A stretch of DNA of 64,000 nt from JAGOGN01 sp036652735 (GCA_036652735.1 JAVVVI010000005.1:11746-75745); one strand, 5' to 3'. Counted from the stretch's first letter, positions 33,271-43,547 are shown. The notes: generated by a model not told the origin, from the sequence alone. Numbers and translations: made by a program.

Positions 33271-34941
33271 TTAGAATAAGCCTGTAATTTTACCTTCATC
33301 ATCTACGTCCATTCCATTTGCAGCCGGTACTTTTGGTAATCCCGGCATTGTCATTATATTCCCGGTGACTGCAACAACAAAACCTGCTCCAGCACTTGCA
33401 TATACATCTCTTACCTGAATGGTAAATCCGGTTGGTCTTCCAAGCTTTGTTTGGTCATCGGTAAAAGAATACTGCGTCTTTGCCATACAGATTGGGAAGT
33501 CTTTCATACCCAGATCTTCGATTTTTTTTAATTCTTTTTCTGCGGAAGGTGCAAAAGTAACACCATCTGCTCCATATATCTCCGTTGCAATTTTTTCGAT
33601 TTTTTCTTTCAGTGATAAGCTTAAATCGTAAATTGGTGCAAACTTACTTTCTTTTTTCGAAAGCGTCTCTAATACTTTTTCTGCCAGCGCAATGCCGCCT
33701 TCTCCACCCTTTTCCCATACTTCTGAAAGTGCAAATTCACAATTTCTTTCTTTACAGAATTGTTCCACAAATAAATTTTCTTCTTTGGTATCGGTAACAA
33801 ATGAATTTAAAGTTACAACAACAGGAACACCAAATTTTTGTAAATTCTCGATGTGCTTTTCAAGATTTACAATTCCTTTTTTCAATGCCTCCAGGTTTGG
33901 TTCTGAAAGATCTGCTTTTGCTACTCCTCCATTGTATTTTAACGCACGAATGGTTGCAACCAGAACTACTGCGTTTGGTTTTAACGAAGCCATTCTACAT
34001 TTAATATCAAAAAACTTCTCAGCTCCAAGGTCTGCACCAAAACCGGCTTCTGTAATAACATAATCCGCAAGCTTCAATGCTGTCTTCGTTGCACGTACAC
34101 TATTACACCCATGAGCAATATTTGCAAAAGGACCTCCATGAACCAAAGCCGGGGTATGCTCTAATGTCTGAATTAAATTTGGCTTCAAAGCATCTTTTAA
34201 CAATACCGCCATTGCTCCGGTTGCAGAAATATCATCTGCTGTCACCGGCTTACCAGTAAATGTATATGCAAGAATCATGCGTCCTAATCTATTTTTTAAA
34301 TCATCTAAATCATCTGCAAGACAAAGTACCGCCATAATCTCTGATGCAACCGTAATAACAAAATGATCCTCACGAACCATGCCATCTCCTTTTGCACCCA
34401 GTCCAACCACGGTATTGCGAAGCACTCTGTCATTCATATCCAGACAACGTTTCCATTTAATTTGTCTTGGATCAATTCCTAGTTCATTTCCCTGCTGGAT
34501 ATGATTATCCAATAATGCGGCACAAAGATTGTTTGCAGAAGTAATGGCATGAAAATCTCCTGTAAAATGTAAATTCAAATCTTCCATAGGTACCACTTGT
34601 GCATATCCGCCACCTGCTGCGCCACCTTTTATTCCAAAGCAAGGACCTAAGGATGGTTCTCTTAAGGCAATTATTGCTTTTTTATTTAATTTGGCGAATG
34701 CCTGGCCCAAACCAACTGTAGTGGTTGTCTTTCCTTCCCCAGCAGGAGTTGGATTGATTGCTGTAACCAGAATCAGCTTTCCATCCGGATTATTTTTAGT
34801 TTTCTCAATTAATTCATCGGAAATTTTAGCTTTATATTTTCCATATAGTTCAAGGTCATCTTCAGATATTCCAATTCTGCCTGCTACCTCTCTAATATGT
34901 TCCAATTTTGAATCTTGTGCAATTTCAATATCTGTTTTCAT
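33271..34941 (-). CDS. fhs: Formate-tetrahydrofolate ligase
   Basis: A 556-residue ATP-dependent ligase producing 10-formyl-THF from formate, common in anaerobes and acetogens. The nucleotide motif TPAGEGKTTTTVGL is at about residues 65-78. REPSLGPCFGIKGGAAGGGYAQV and FTGDFHAIT are further family signatures. It is paired with folD. A THF riboswitch is not visible; only 47 nt separate this gene from ftsK. Confidence 0.97.
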   Translation of the reverse strand: MKTDIEIAQDSKLEHIREVAGRIGISEDDLELYGKYKAKISDELIEKTKNNPDGKLILVTAINPTPAGEGKTTTTVGLGQAFAKLNKKAIIALREPSLGPCFGIKGGAAGGGYAQVVPMEDLNLHFTGDFHAITSANNLCAALLDNHIQQGNELGIDPRQIKWKRCLDMNDRVLRNTVVGLGAKGDGMVREDHFVITVASEIMAVLCLADDLDDLKNRLGRMILAYTFTGKPVTADDISATGAMAVLLKDALKPNLIQTLEHTPALVHGGPFANIAHGCNSVRATKTALKLADYVITEAGFGADLGAEKFFDIKCRMASLKPNAVVLVATIRALKYNGGVAKADLSEPNLEALKKGIVNLEKHIENLQKFGVPVVVTLNSFVTDTKEENLFVEQFCKERNCEFALSEVWEKGGEGGIALAEKVLETLSKKESKFAPIYDLSLSLKEKIEKIATEIYGADGVTFAPSAEKELKKIEDLGMKDFPICMAKTQYSFTDDQTKLGRPTGFTIQVRDVYASAGAGFVVAVTGNIMTMPGLPKVPAANGMDVDDEGKITGLF

Positions 34942-34988
34942 TTCTTTCCCTCCATTTTAATCGTTCTTATATAAATTTATCACAACCA

Positions 34989-37421
34989 CTAACATTCATC
35001 AATATATTCCTGGAATTCTGTTAGTGTCATTAATACCTTTCTTGGTTTTGTACCTTCTTCCGGTCCTACTACCCCTGCTTCTTCCAACTGATCCATAATT
35101 CTTGCCGCCCGGTTGAATCCGATTTTGAAAATCCGCTGGAGCATTCCAATGGATCCCTTTTCTTTTTCTATTAAAAATTTCCCGGCTTCACCAAAATAAA
35201 TATCCCGTTCCTCTTCCATAGCGTTTTTACTTCCGCCAATGGCCACCCCGATTCCACCGGATGCAAGTGTATTTAGCTTTTCCTCTAAATCAGAATCAAA
35301 TTCCGAAGCCGGATGATTTTTTGAGACAAATTCCACAACATCCGCAACCTCTTTATCCGAGACAAAGGCACCCTGTACTCTCAGTGGTTTTTGATACCCC
35401 TGAGGGTAAAACAACATATCTCCTTTTCCAAGAAGCTTTTCTGCCCCATTCATATCTAAAATCGTTCTGGAATCTACTCCACTGGATACTGCAAATGCAA
35501 CTCTGGATGGCATATTCGCCTTAATCAGACCGGTAATTACATTTACAGAAGGACGCTGCGTTGCAATAATTAAATGAATCCCCGCTGCCCTTGCTAACTG
35601 TGCCAGACGACAAATAGCATCTTCCACATCACCCGGTGCTACCATCATCAAATCTGCTAATTCATCCACAATAATTACAATCTGTGGCAGATTCAATGCG
35701 GCATCCTCTATTCCTTTTTCACGCCGAAGTTTTGCTTCTGCATTAAATCCCTTTAAATCCCTTACGTTATAATCCGCAAATTTCTGATAGCGTTCGGTCA
35801 TCTCTGCAACCGCCCAGTGCAATGCGCCCGCTGCTTTTTTCGGATCGGTAACCACAGGTATCATCAAGTGTGGAATTCCATTATATACACTCAACTCCAC
35901 TACTTTGGGGTCTATCATAATTAATTTTACTTCTTCCGGTTTTGCCTTATATAAAATACTCATTATAATGGTATTGATACACACGGACTTACCGGAACCT
36001 GTCGCTCCTGCAATAAGAACATGCGGCATCTTACCAATATCTGAGACAATCACCTTGCCACCAATATCTTTTCCGGCAGCAAATGTGATTTTGGATTCCT
36101 GGTTCTTGAAAATATCTGTTTCAATTAGGTCCCGGAGCATAACCGTTACGTTTTCTTTATTTGGAACTTCAATTCCAACCGCTGCTTTTCCGGGAATTGG
36201 TGCTTCTATACGAATGTCTGTTGCTGCCAGATTTAATTTAATATCATCTGCCAGATTCACAATTCGGTTCACCTTTACCCCTTGTTCCGGCTGTAATTCA
36301 TATCTTGTTACACTTGGTCCACAGCATACATTGGTAACACTTACCTTCACACCAAAATTACGTAACGTCTGTTCCAGTTTTATTGCCGTATCCCTTAAAT
36401 GTGCACTGGTGTCACCTTTTTGCTTGGAATTTCCCTTTTTTAAAAGATGAATCGGTGGAAATTGGTAATTGGAATCCGGAACAGAATCGCACCGGTTTGA
36501 CTGTAGCGGAATTTCATTTTCTGCTTCCGGTACTGACTTTGGAACAGCGGAATTCTTTTTTTCTACCGGATTGGATGGTACTGGCTCTGCTACCCTTTCC
36601 ATGGGCGCTTCCTCCTCCGGTTGCTGGTGCAGTTGAATCAGATCTGACATATGCTCTTCAAGAGGCTGCTCCATTTCCGTAATATGAAGCTCACTCATTT
36701 CATCTGAACCCGGTTCCGTTTGCCGTTTTAATTTATTGTAAAGAACAACCCCTGCCTGCTTACAATCTGTTCGTCTTTTCTTGTTCAGATCTTTCTCTTC
36801 TTCTCTATGTAATTTTTTCTCTTCCCTGAGTTCACTGCGTTTAACCGCTTCTTCCTTGGTTGACTCATAAATAACTTTCGATTTTTTTCTCATTCCACTA
36901 AAGATGGAGCGTTCCGTAATAAATATAATGGATATAATTAATCCGGCAATTGTAACAACATATGCTCCAATTGTACCAAGGTTTGGCTGCAATACTTTCA
37001 TCATCATGGTTCCCAATACTCCGCCGCCTTTTTTTAAATAAAAGCCCTGATAATACCCCGTTTTAATTGAGGTGGCAGTTGTTCCAAATGCCACCATCTC
37101 CACAAAAGTGCAAAGAAGGATTAAAAATAAAACCCCAAATGCCACCTTCATCCATGCAATCTTATTTTTTCCATTGGATGCAATAAAAAGAGAACCCAAG
37201 AATAATAAAACAGGAAATCCATACGCAATTATACCAAAAAGTCCAAAGAAAAAGGAACTTATAATTCCACCTATTTTACCTCCAACACCAAAATTACTTA
37301 TAAATAAAAGGACTGAAACGGCTAAGAGTCCAATCAGAACTGCCTCATTCTGCCAGGAAAGAGACTCCGCTGCCTGCTTCTTCTTCGTTGCTAATTTCTT
37401 TTTTTTGACGCCCTGTGCCAT
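34989..37421 (-). CDS. ftsK: FtsK/SpoIIIE DNA translocase
   Basis: An 810-residue hexameric ATPase pumping chromosome ends through the closing septum. About four N-terminal membrane helices are followed by a charged variable linker (about 190-320), then the motor with Walker A GATGSGKSV and Walker B IVIIVDELADLMM. It ends with the gamma winged-helix domain (QRIFKIGFNRAARIMDQLEEAGV). Its neighbour is a TepA-type protein, the same linkage as spoIIIE in Bacillus, so a sporulation role is plausible. Confidence 0.95.
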   Translation of the reverse strand: MAQGVKKKKLATKKKQAAESLSWQNEAVLIGLLAVSVLLFISNFGVGGKIGGIISSFFFGLFGIIAYGFPVLLFLGSLFIASNGKNKIAWMKVAFGVLFLILLCTFVEMVAFGTTATSIKTGYYQGFYLKKGGGVLGTMMMKVLQPNLGTIGAYVVTIAGLIISIIFITERSIFSGMRKKSKVIYESTKEEAVKRSELREEKKLHREEEKDLNKKRRTDCKQAGVVLYNKLKRQTEPGSDEMSELHITEMEQPLEEHMSDLIQLHQQPEEEAPMERVAEPVPSNPVEKKNSAVPKSVPEAENEIPLQSNRCDSVPDSNYQFPPIHLLKKGNSKQKGDTSAHLRDTAIKLEQTLRNFGVKVSVTNVCCGPSVTRYELQPEQGVKVNRIVNLADDIKLNLAATDIRIEAPIPGKAAVGIEVPNKENVTVMLRDLIETDIFKNQESKITFAAGKDIGGKVIVSDIGKMPHVLIAGATGSGKSVCINTIIMSILYKAKPEEVKLIMIDPKVVELSVYNGIPHLMIPVVTDPKKAAGALHWAVAEMTERYQKFADYNVRDLKGFNAEAKLRREKGIEDAALNLPQIVIIVDELADLMMVAPGDVEDAICRLAQLARAAGIHLIIATQRPSVNVITGLIKANMPSRVAFAVSSGVDSRTILDMNGAEKLLGKGDMLFYPQGYQKPLRVQGAFVSDKEVADVVEFVSKNHPASEFDSDLEEKLNTLASGGIGVAIGGSKNAMEEERDIYFGEAGKFLIEKEKGSIGMLQRIFKIGFNRAARIMDQLEEAGVVGPEEGTKPRKVLMTLTEFQEYIDEC

Positions 37422-37474
37422 AAAATACCTCCAGCTATTCTATCCGCTCAAATATGCTTTCAATTACTTTGGCA

Positions 37475-37503
37475 ATTATAACATATTTTAAAAGAAATGT
37501 CAT
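37475..37503 (-). promoter_or_regulatory. Sigma-A promoter for ftsK-fhs-folD
   Basis: On the minus strand ATGACA (37503-37498) and TATAAT (37480-37475) are 17 bp apart. The predicted start near 37468 is about 47 nt upstream of the ATG. Confidence 0.7.
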
Positions 37504-37521
37504 TCATGAGTCTGTGTTTTC

Positions 37522-38229
37522 CTAGATTTTATTCCCGTTTTCCATTTCTATCATTTGGTGCAGTTTTTTAAAAGCTTCTGCAATTCCACCCACCTCATTA
37601 ATGATTCCTTCTGCTACCGCTTCCCGTCCTACTAAAATAGTTCCCATATCTCTTGTCATGACACCTGTTTCCATCATTAATTTTTCAAATCTTCCTCTTT
37701 GAATCAAACTGTGTTCTTCAATAAAAGTAACAATGCGGTCCTGCATTTGTTTGAAATAATCAAAGGTCTGGGGGGCACCAAGAATCGTTCCATTCATTCG
37801 AACCGGGTGCACTACCATGGTTCCGGATGGCACAATAAAGGAATAATCGGTAGCTACTGCCAATGGTGCACCTATGGAGTGGCTTCCTCCCAGAACAAGT
37901 GATACCGTTGGAATGCTTAAAGAAGCTATCATTTCAGCAATTGCCAGTCCGGATTCCACATCCCCGCCTACGGTATTTAAGATTACCATAACGCCCTGAA
38001 TGTCTTTGTTGTCTTCTATTTCCGCAAGTCTTGGCAGTACATGTTCATATTTTGTGGTTTTTGTGTTTGGTGATAATACTTCATGACCTTCGATCTCACC
38101 TATAATCGATACTAAATGAATCTTATGGTTGTCCTTATTATGATCTAATAAAAGTTCTCCACTTTTTTCAATTTGTTCTGCTTCTTTCGCCGTATTTTTT
38201 TCCGTCTCCATTTTAATTTTATTGTCCAT
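37522..38229 (-). CDS. ClpP-class protease TepA-like
   Basis: A 235-residue member of the ClpP/crotonase superfamily. The oxyanion GGDVESGLAIAE region and the nucleophile segment GGSHSIGAPLA match the ClpP layout, followed by VVHPVRMNG with the likely catalytic histidine. Its first about 40 residues are a polar Glu/Lys-rich extension. In Bacillus the related TepA/YmfB sits next to spoIIIE, as here. It is placed upstream of ftsK with an intervening promoter. Confidence 0.85.
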   Translation of the reverse strand: MDNKIKMETEKNTAKEAEQIEKSGELLLDHNKDNHKIHLVSIIGEIEGHEVLSPNTKTTKYEHVLPRLAEIEDNKDIQGVMVILNTVGGDVESGLAIAEMIASLSIPTVSLVLGGSHSIGAPLAVATDYSFIVPSGTMVVHPVRMNGTILGAPQTFDYFKQMQDRIVTFIEEHSLIQRGRFEKLMMETGVMTRDMGTILVGREAVAEGIINEVGGIAEAFKKLHQMIEMENGNKI

Positions 38230-38250
38230 AATTCCTCCATTTTAAGTTAT

Positions 38251-38283
38251 AAAAAAAAGAATCCCATTTGTAGGATTCTCTTT
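38251..38283 (-). terminator. Intrinsic terminator after yebC
   Basis: The minus strand has AGAATCC, an 8-nt loop, GGATTCT, then seven or more T residues, just before the tepA-like gene. It ends the yebC transcript; some read-through may reach tepA. Confidence 0.8.
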
Positions 38284-38324
38284 TACTTTAGTTTGTTCTG
38301 ATTCTATCGTTTTATACAATTAAT

Positions 38325-39053
38325 TTATTCTTCCCAATTATGGTACACTTGCTGAACGTCATCATCCAGATCTAATAAATCCAACGTTTTTTGAATATTG
38401 CGAATATCCTGTTCCTGGGTAAGCTCCACATAAGTTTGTGGAATCATGGTCACTTCCGCTCCCGCCATCACAATATTTTCTTTCTCAAATGCTTCTCGTA
38501 CCATACTAAAGTCTTCCGGTGAAGTTACAATTTCATAACTGTCCTCTTCTTCGGCAAAATCTTCCGCACCTGCATCTAAGGCAAACATCATTAATTCATC
38601 CGCATCTTTATCGCAGTCTTCTTTGGCAATAATAATCTGTCCTTTTTTATCAAACATAAAGGATACACAACCCTGGGTTCCAACATTACCATTTCCTTTG
38701 GTAAATGCACTTCTTACATTTGCAGCGGTTCTATTTTTATTATCGGTTAAGGCATCCACAATAATTGCGGTTCCATTTGGTCCATAGCCTTCATAGGATA
38801 CATATTCATAGTTAACAGAACCTGCATCTCCTGCAGCTTTTTTTATTCCGCGCTCTATCGTATCATTTGGAACATTGCTGGCTTTTGCTTTTGCAATAAC
38901 ATCTCTTAATTTACTGTTATTTACCGGATCCGCGCCACCATCCTTTACTGCAACTGCTATTTCTCTTCCAATAATTGTAAATATTTTTCCCTTTGCCGAA
39001 TCATTTCTCTCTTTCTTATGTTTAATGTTGGCAAACTTGGAATGTCCTGACAT
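38325..39053 (-). CDS. YebC/PmpR family protein (translation/transcription factor)
   Basis: A 242-residue YebC-family protein. The N-terminus MSGHSKFANIKHKKERND and GYGPNGTAIIVDALTDN are diagnostic. The family was long labelled a transcription regulator, and more recent work in bacteria and mitochondria connects it to relief of ribosome stalling. It is 18 bp downstream of the CNNM gene's end and is probably cotranscribed with it. Confidence 0.95.
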   Translation of the reverse strand: MSGHSKFANIKHKKERNDSAKGKIFTIIGREIAVAVKDGGADPVNNSKLRDVIAKAKASNVPNDTIERGIKKAAGDAGSVNYEYVSYEGYGPNGTAIIVDALTDNKNRTAANVRSAFTKGNGNVGTQGCVSFMFDKKGQIIIAKEDCDKDADELMMFALDAGAEDFAEEEDSYEIVTSPEDFSMVREAFEKENIVMAGAEVTMIPQTYVELTQEQDIRNIQKTLDLLDLDDDVQQVYHNWEE

Positions 39054-39071
39054 ACCTGCTCCTCTTTTCTC

Positions 39072-40376
39072 TTAATCTGTAGTTTGATTTTTTGATTGTT
39101 CCTGAAAATCAACTTCCATTTTATTTTCATCGGTCTCTTTCATCTTTGTAACATGAACCGTTTGAATCATTTTATTTTCAACACTGACAACTTTAAAATT
39201 ATATCCGGATACCGGAACCTCATATTGCATTCCATCCTTGGGAATGGTATCAATTTCAGAAATCAGGAATCCATTTAACGTATCAAAGTCTTCCGGTTCA
39301 AACGCAATCCCCAATTCGTCCTGTATATCCTCCAATGGAGTCATACCACTCATAGTATAACTACCATCTGCTTCTTTTACAAACATGGTTTCATCTTCGT
39401 CATATTCGTCCATAATATTGCCAACAATTTCTTCCAGAATATCTTCCATGGTTACCAGTCCCGTTGTTTGACCATATTCATCCACAACAATGACCATATG
39501 ACTTTTTGTTAATTGCATGGACTGAAACAACGCACTGATATTTCTTGTCTCAGGAATAAAATCAATCCCTCTTACAAGTCCCTCAATGTCTTTGATCTTT
39601 CTGTCATAAATTCCATCCTGTCTGCTGAGTAACATCACATCTTTGATATGTACTACACCAATAATATTATCCACATCTTCAAGGAACACAGGGAATCTTG
39701 AATTGTTCCCCTGAAGCATATCATCCATTGCCTGACAAAAGGTTTCATCTGCTGACAGCATGTCCATATTTTTCCTGTGTGTCATAATATCCTGTGCTTC
39801 TTTATCACCAAATTCAAAAATATTGGTAATCATCTCCGCTTCATTGGCTTTTAGTACACCATGTTCATGTCCTTCATTAACCATTGATATAATTTCTTCT
39901 TCTGTAACATCATCCGTATTTAAGTTGGGATCCACTCCAAAAATCCTTGCAATCTGATTTGCCAGAATATCTGCAATTCCTAAAATCGGTGTAAAAATAA
40001 CAGACATAAAATGAACCATCGGTGTGAATATTTTTTCACATTGTTTCTCTTTTGCACCTGCAATTTTTTGTCCCGTAAAAATACTAATGGTACACAAAAG
40101 CAATACGATTAAAATCAAGCAAATATAAATGCCCAGGAACATCCAAATTGAGATTCCTTTCTGAAAAAAAGATTCCATTATAATTCCTGCAAATAAATCA
40201 ATCTCGTACACTCCAATGATAAGACTCAGTAAGCTTAATAATACTTGTGCCGTTTTTGAATTTTTTTCAGTTGCATGATCCTCCACTGCTTTTCGATAGG
40301 CTGCTATCATTCCTGTTACAATAATTAATACTACAAAAACACTAATCCCTATAATGGGACTCCCGACGTCGTCCAT
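39072..40376 (-). CDS. CNNM/CorC-type membrane protein with CBS domains
   Basis: A 434-residue hemolysin-family protein. Residues 1-190 form a DUF21 membrane domain with three or four helices and the VTEEEIISMVNEGHEHG linker. A CBS pair follows (about 205-330, with IMTHRKNM and VVDEYGQTTGLVTMEDILEEIVG), then a CorC_HlyC domain (about 345-415). Family members bind adenine nucleotides and act in magnesium or cobalt homeostasis. It has its own strong promoter. Confidence 0.9.
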   Translation of the reverse strand: MDDVGSPIIGISVFVVLIIVTGMIAAYRKAVEDHATEKNSKTAQVLLSLLSLIIGVYEIDLFAGIIMESFFQKGISIWMFLGIYICLILIVLLLCTISIFTGQKIAGAKEKQCEKIFTPMVHFMSVIFTPILGIADILANQIARIFGVDPNLNTDDVTEEEIISMVNEGHEHGVLKANEAEMITNIFEFGDKEAQDIMTHRKNMDMLSADETFCQAMDDMLQGNNSRFPVFLEDVDNIIGVVHIKDVMLLSRQDGIYDRKIKDIEGLVRGIDFIPETRNISALFQSMQLTKSHMVIVVDEYGQTTGLVTMEDILEEIVGNIMDEYDEDETMFVKEADGSYTMSGMTPLEDIQDELGIAFEPEDFDTLNGFLISEIDTIPKDGMQYEVPVSGYNFKVVSVENKMIQTVHVTKMKETDENKMEVDFQEQSKNQTTD

Positions 40377-40444
40377 TTCTTTTTCTTCTTCCTTTCTCTG
40401 TTGTACCTTATTTTAAGGCATTTATCCGTCCACAGACCACTTGC

Positions 40445-40473
40445 AATATACCATTTTACAGATAATCCGTCAA
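40445..40473 (-). promoter_or_regulatory. Sigma-A promoter for the CNNM-yebC operon
   Basis: On the minus strand TTGACG (40473-40468) and TATATT (40450-40445) are 17 bp apart, immediately behind the mazF stop codon. Both boxes match consensus at five of six positions. Confidence 0.75.
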
Positions 40474-40474
40474 G

Positions 40475-40822
40475 TTATGTATATAAGTCCAGGCTAATCT
40501 CCAGTGCTTTTTCAACTTTCATCATAATATCATGGTCTAAATGACATACTTTGTCTTTTAAACGCTGTTTGTCAATGGTTCTAAGTTGTTCCAACAAAAT
40601 CACAGAATCTTTTTCCATTGCAAACCGCCTGCTGTCAAGTTCTACATGTGTTGGTAGTTTTGCTTTGTTCATCCTTGATGTAATTGCAGCACAGATAACG
40701 GTTGGACTGTGTTTGTTACCAATATCATTCTGTATAATAAGTACCGGTCGTATTCCACCCTGTTCAGAACCAATTACCGGTCTTAAATCTGCGTAAAAAA
40801 TATCTCCTCTTTTAATTACCAT
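40475..40822 (-). CDS. mazF: MazF/PemK-type endoribonuclease toxin, no adjacent antitoxin
   Basis: A 115-residue protein of the MazF/EndoA fold: KRGDIFYADLRPVIGSEQGG at the start, RPVLIIQND, and the conserved ICAAITSR strand. Active-site Arg and Thr/Ser positions appear intact. In Bacillus the antitoxin gene lies between alr and this toxin. Here alr is next door, but the 68-bp gap holds no antitoxin and no other nearby gene resembles one. Confidence 0.9.
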   Translation of the reverse strand: MVIKRGDIFYADLRPVIGSEQGGIRPVLIIQNDIGNKHSPTVICAAITSRMNKAKLPTHVELDSRRFAMEKDSVILLEQLRTIDKQRLKDKVCHLDHDIMMKVEKALEISLDLYT

Positions 40823-40890
40823 TATTCCTACACTCCCGAAAAATTTACTTCTCCCTAATTATTCCCATTTTCCGTTCGTGTATTCAATTT

Positions 40891-42057
40891 CTATTCATCA
40901 AATGTATCTATTGTTTCCACTACCTGATTATTTTTTAAATATACTCTTGGTATTCGTTTTCCCAAATCACAGATAAATTCATATACAAATCGGCCGGAGA
41001 GCTCACTAAGCTCTTCTACCCCAAGAAATTCCTCTTTGTCAAAACCAAATAAGGTGACCTCATCACCTTCCTTTACGCCCTCAATTCCGGTTACATCCAC
41101 CATAAACTGATCCATGCAGACTTTACCCCGAATCGGTGCTCTTTGACCATGAATCAATACATACCCCTTATTGGACAAACTACTTGGATAGCCATCTCCA
41201 TATCCCACCGGAATGGTTGCAATCCATTCATCCTCCGGAAGAACATAGGTTGCACCATAACTAACACTCTCACCCTTTGCAACTTTTTTCAAATAAATAA
41301 TTGTGCTTTTTAATTCCATTGCAGGTATGAGTGCAGTCTTTCTTGACACTTCTTTGGATGGATATAACCCATATAATGAAATCCCGGCACGAACCAGATC
41401 CATTTGTGCATCTTCAAGATCTAAAAGCCCTGCGCTATTGGCACAATGCTTTAATGGGATGTTGATTCCTTCTGTTTCCAAACGATCAATAATATCTTGA
41501 TATTTTGCAATCTGACCATAAGAATAGGTTTTATTTTCTTCATCGGATTTTACGAAATGCGTAAAGATTCCTTCGATTTCTAAATTTGGCAAACGATAAA
41601 TCTTCATAATATCTGCAATCGTCTGTTCGCAAATTGGTAGCCCCAGACGATTCATTCCGGTATCAATTTTAATATGAATTTGAATCATTTTTTTCTGTCG
41701 AACCGCTTCTGCGGATAATTCTTCTGCCATTTGATACTTGTAAATATTTGGTCGAAACCCTTCTCTTACAATGGTTTCATATTGTTCCGGAAAACTGTGT
41801 CCTAAAATCAGTACCGGTTTTTTCAGATTATGTCTTCTTAAAATGCAGGCTTCCTCTACGGTTGCTGTTGCATAGCCCCAGACAAAATCCATCTGTTCTA
41901 ATTCTTTTCCAATGGGAATTGCGCCATGACCATAGCCATCGGTCTTAATTACTCCCACAATTTTGGTACCTGTTTGGATTGTATTTTTAATTTCCATTAA
42001 ATTGTTGCAAATTGCATCTAAATTCACCGATGCATACACTCTGGAATATTTTTTCAT
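40891..42057 (-). CDS. alr: Alanine racemase
   Basis: A 388-residue PLP enzyme making D-alanine for the wall. The PLP lysine is in GVIKTDGYGHG (near residue 38), and the C-terminal catalytic tyrosine is in VSYGATYVLPEDEW. RAGISLYGLYPS and KVCMDQFMVDVTG are typical. It overlaps the hydrate-repair gene upstream by 4 bp and leads into mazF. Confidence 0.96.
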   Translation of the reverse strand: MKKYSRVYASVNLDAICNNLMEIKNTIQTGTKIVGVIKTDGYGHGAIPIGKELEQMDFVWGYATATVEEACILRRHNLKKPVLILGHSFPEQYETIVREGFRPNIYKYQMAEELSAEAVRQKKMIQIHIKIDTGMNRLGLPICEQTIADIMKIYRLPNLEIEGIFTHFVKSDEENKTYSYGQIAKYQDIIDRLETEGINIPLKHCANSAGLLDLEDAQMDLVRAGISLYGLYPSKEVSRKTALIPAMELKSTIIYLKKVAKGESVSYGATYVLPEDEWIATIPVGYGDGYPSSLSNKGYVLIHGQRAPIRGKVCMDQFMVDVTGIEGVKEGDEVTLFGFDKEEFLGVEELSELSGRFVYEFICDLGKRIPRVYLKNNQVVETIDTFDE

Positions 42058-43547
42058 GTTATCTCCTTAATTACAGCTTTAAATTCCTGTATCATATCGG
42101 ATGCCAGCATCCCTCTATTTCCATTGTCATTTTTTGCTAAATCTCCTGCCAGTCCATGGCAGAATACAGAAAGAGGAGCCGCAGTCTTGGGTTCACAGCC
42201 GGATGCAATCAGGCCTCCAATTAATCCACTCAAAACATCACCACTGCCGGCAGTTGCCATACCATCATTCCCGGTTCGATTAATGTACGTTTCTCCGGAT
42301 GGAACAGAAATTATGGTTCTGAAATCTTTTAATATGCAGATGACATTATACTCTTTTGCGAATTCTTCTGCAACCTGAATAATATGATTTTGTATATATT
42401 GTATGTTTTTTTGACACAAACGTGACATTTCTCCTAAATGTGGTGTGATAATCCAATTTTGATGTTCATTATTTAGTAATTCCATCTTTTTGGAGACTAC
42501 ATTCAAGGCATCTGCATCTATAACCAGTGGGATTTTTGCATTTTCCATCACCACTTTCACGATTTTTTTACTTAAGGCCCCGGTTCCAATACCCGGACCA
42601 ATTACGATTACATCCGGCCATTGAAGGGCTTCCTTTAAGGACTCCTCCTGAAATTCCGAATCATCATAACAGGAAATTAATGCTTCCGGTAAGGAGGATG
42701 CAAGGAAGGAACGATTGCTTCGACTGGTGAGAACTTTCACCATTCCACAACCACTTACGAATGCCGCATGTGCACACATTAATGCTGCTCCTGGAATTTC
42801 TTCACTTCCTGCGATTACCAGAACTTTTCCAAAGGTACCCTTATTTCCATTTACAGGTCTTTGCGGCAGCAGCTTCAAATCACTTCTCTCATATGCAAAA
42901 AAATTCGGTTTTTTAGATAAAAAACTTTCCCTGGTAATACCAATATCCGTTACAATTATTTTTCCGGCATATTCAACACCGGGATATAAAATCGTTCCAA
43001 TTTTAGTATATGCAAAGGAAATTGTTAAGTCACTTTTAAATGCAGTTCCCATTACAGAACCATCATCTCCATTGATACCCGATGGAATATCAATCGCCAC
43101 CTTATATCCTTTGCACTGATTCATAATCTCAATACAGTCAAGCGCTGTTCCTTCTATGGGGCGTGAAAGTCCGGTTCCAAACATTCCATCAATTATTAGG
43201 GAATAGTTCTTCTTTGGAATTTCCTTATACACCTGAATCCCGTAAGAGGTCAGACTCAGATACTGACATTTTGCCTGAGTTGAAAACCGGTCCTGACTTC
43301 CAATGCAAACCACAGTAATACGGTATCCTTTTTGATATAAGAGCCTTGCAAGTGCAAACCCATCTCCACCATTATTGCCTGTCCCAGCTACGATCAGTAC
43401 CTCTGAGCAGTCTATGTTCTCCTTCTCTAATACCTGTTCCACGCTTAAAGCCGCTCGTTCCATTAACACAAGCGGATGGATATGAAATAATTCTACTGTA
43501 TTATCATCGCATGCTTTCATTTGTTTGCTATTTACTATTATTTCCAT
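42054..43547 (-). CDS. nnrD: Bifunctional NAD(P)H-hydrate epimerase and dehydratase
   Basis: A 497-residue fusion that repairs damaged NAD(P)H. Residues 1-210 are the YjeF_N epimerase (GTGNNGGDGFALARLL, DGMFGTGLSRP), and residues 220-497 the ADP-dependent dehydratase of ribokinase-like fold (NKGTFGKVLVIAGS, VIGPGIGTG, NRTGNDGMATAGSGDVLSGLIGG; the string spans about 450-475). The alr neighbour is a common arrangement. Its overlap with alr suggests coupled translation. Confidence 0.95.
   Translation of the reverse strand: MEIIVNSKQMKACDDNTVELFHIHPLVLMERAALSVEQVLEKENIDCSEVLIVAGTGNNGGDGFALARLLYQKGYRITVVCIGSQDRFSTQAKCQYLSLTSYGIQVYKEIPKKNYSLIIDGMFGTGLSRPIEGTALDCIEIMNQCKGYKVAIDIPSGINGDDGSVMGTAFKSDLTISFAYTKIGTILYPGVEYAGKIIVTDIGITRESFLSKKPNFFAYERSDLKLLPQRPVNGNKGTFGKVLVIAGSEEIPGAALMCAHAAFVSGCGMVKVLTSRSNRSFLASSLPEALISCYDDSEFQEESLKEALQWPDVIVIGPGIGTGALSKKIVKVVMENAKIPLVIDADALNVVSKKMELLNNEHQNWIITPHLGEMSRLCQKNIQYIQNHIIQVAEEFAKEYNVICILKDFRTIISVPSGETYINRTGNDGMATAGSGDVLSGLIGGLIASGCEPKTAAPLSVFCHGLAGDLAKNDNGNRGMLASDMIQEFKAVIKEIT

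Noticed and set aside
34942..34988. THF riboswitch in front of fhs
   Set aside because: The gap to ftsK is only 47 nt and holds just a ribosome site; the known motif is about twice as long.
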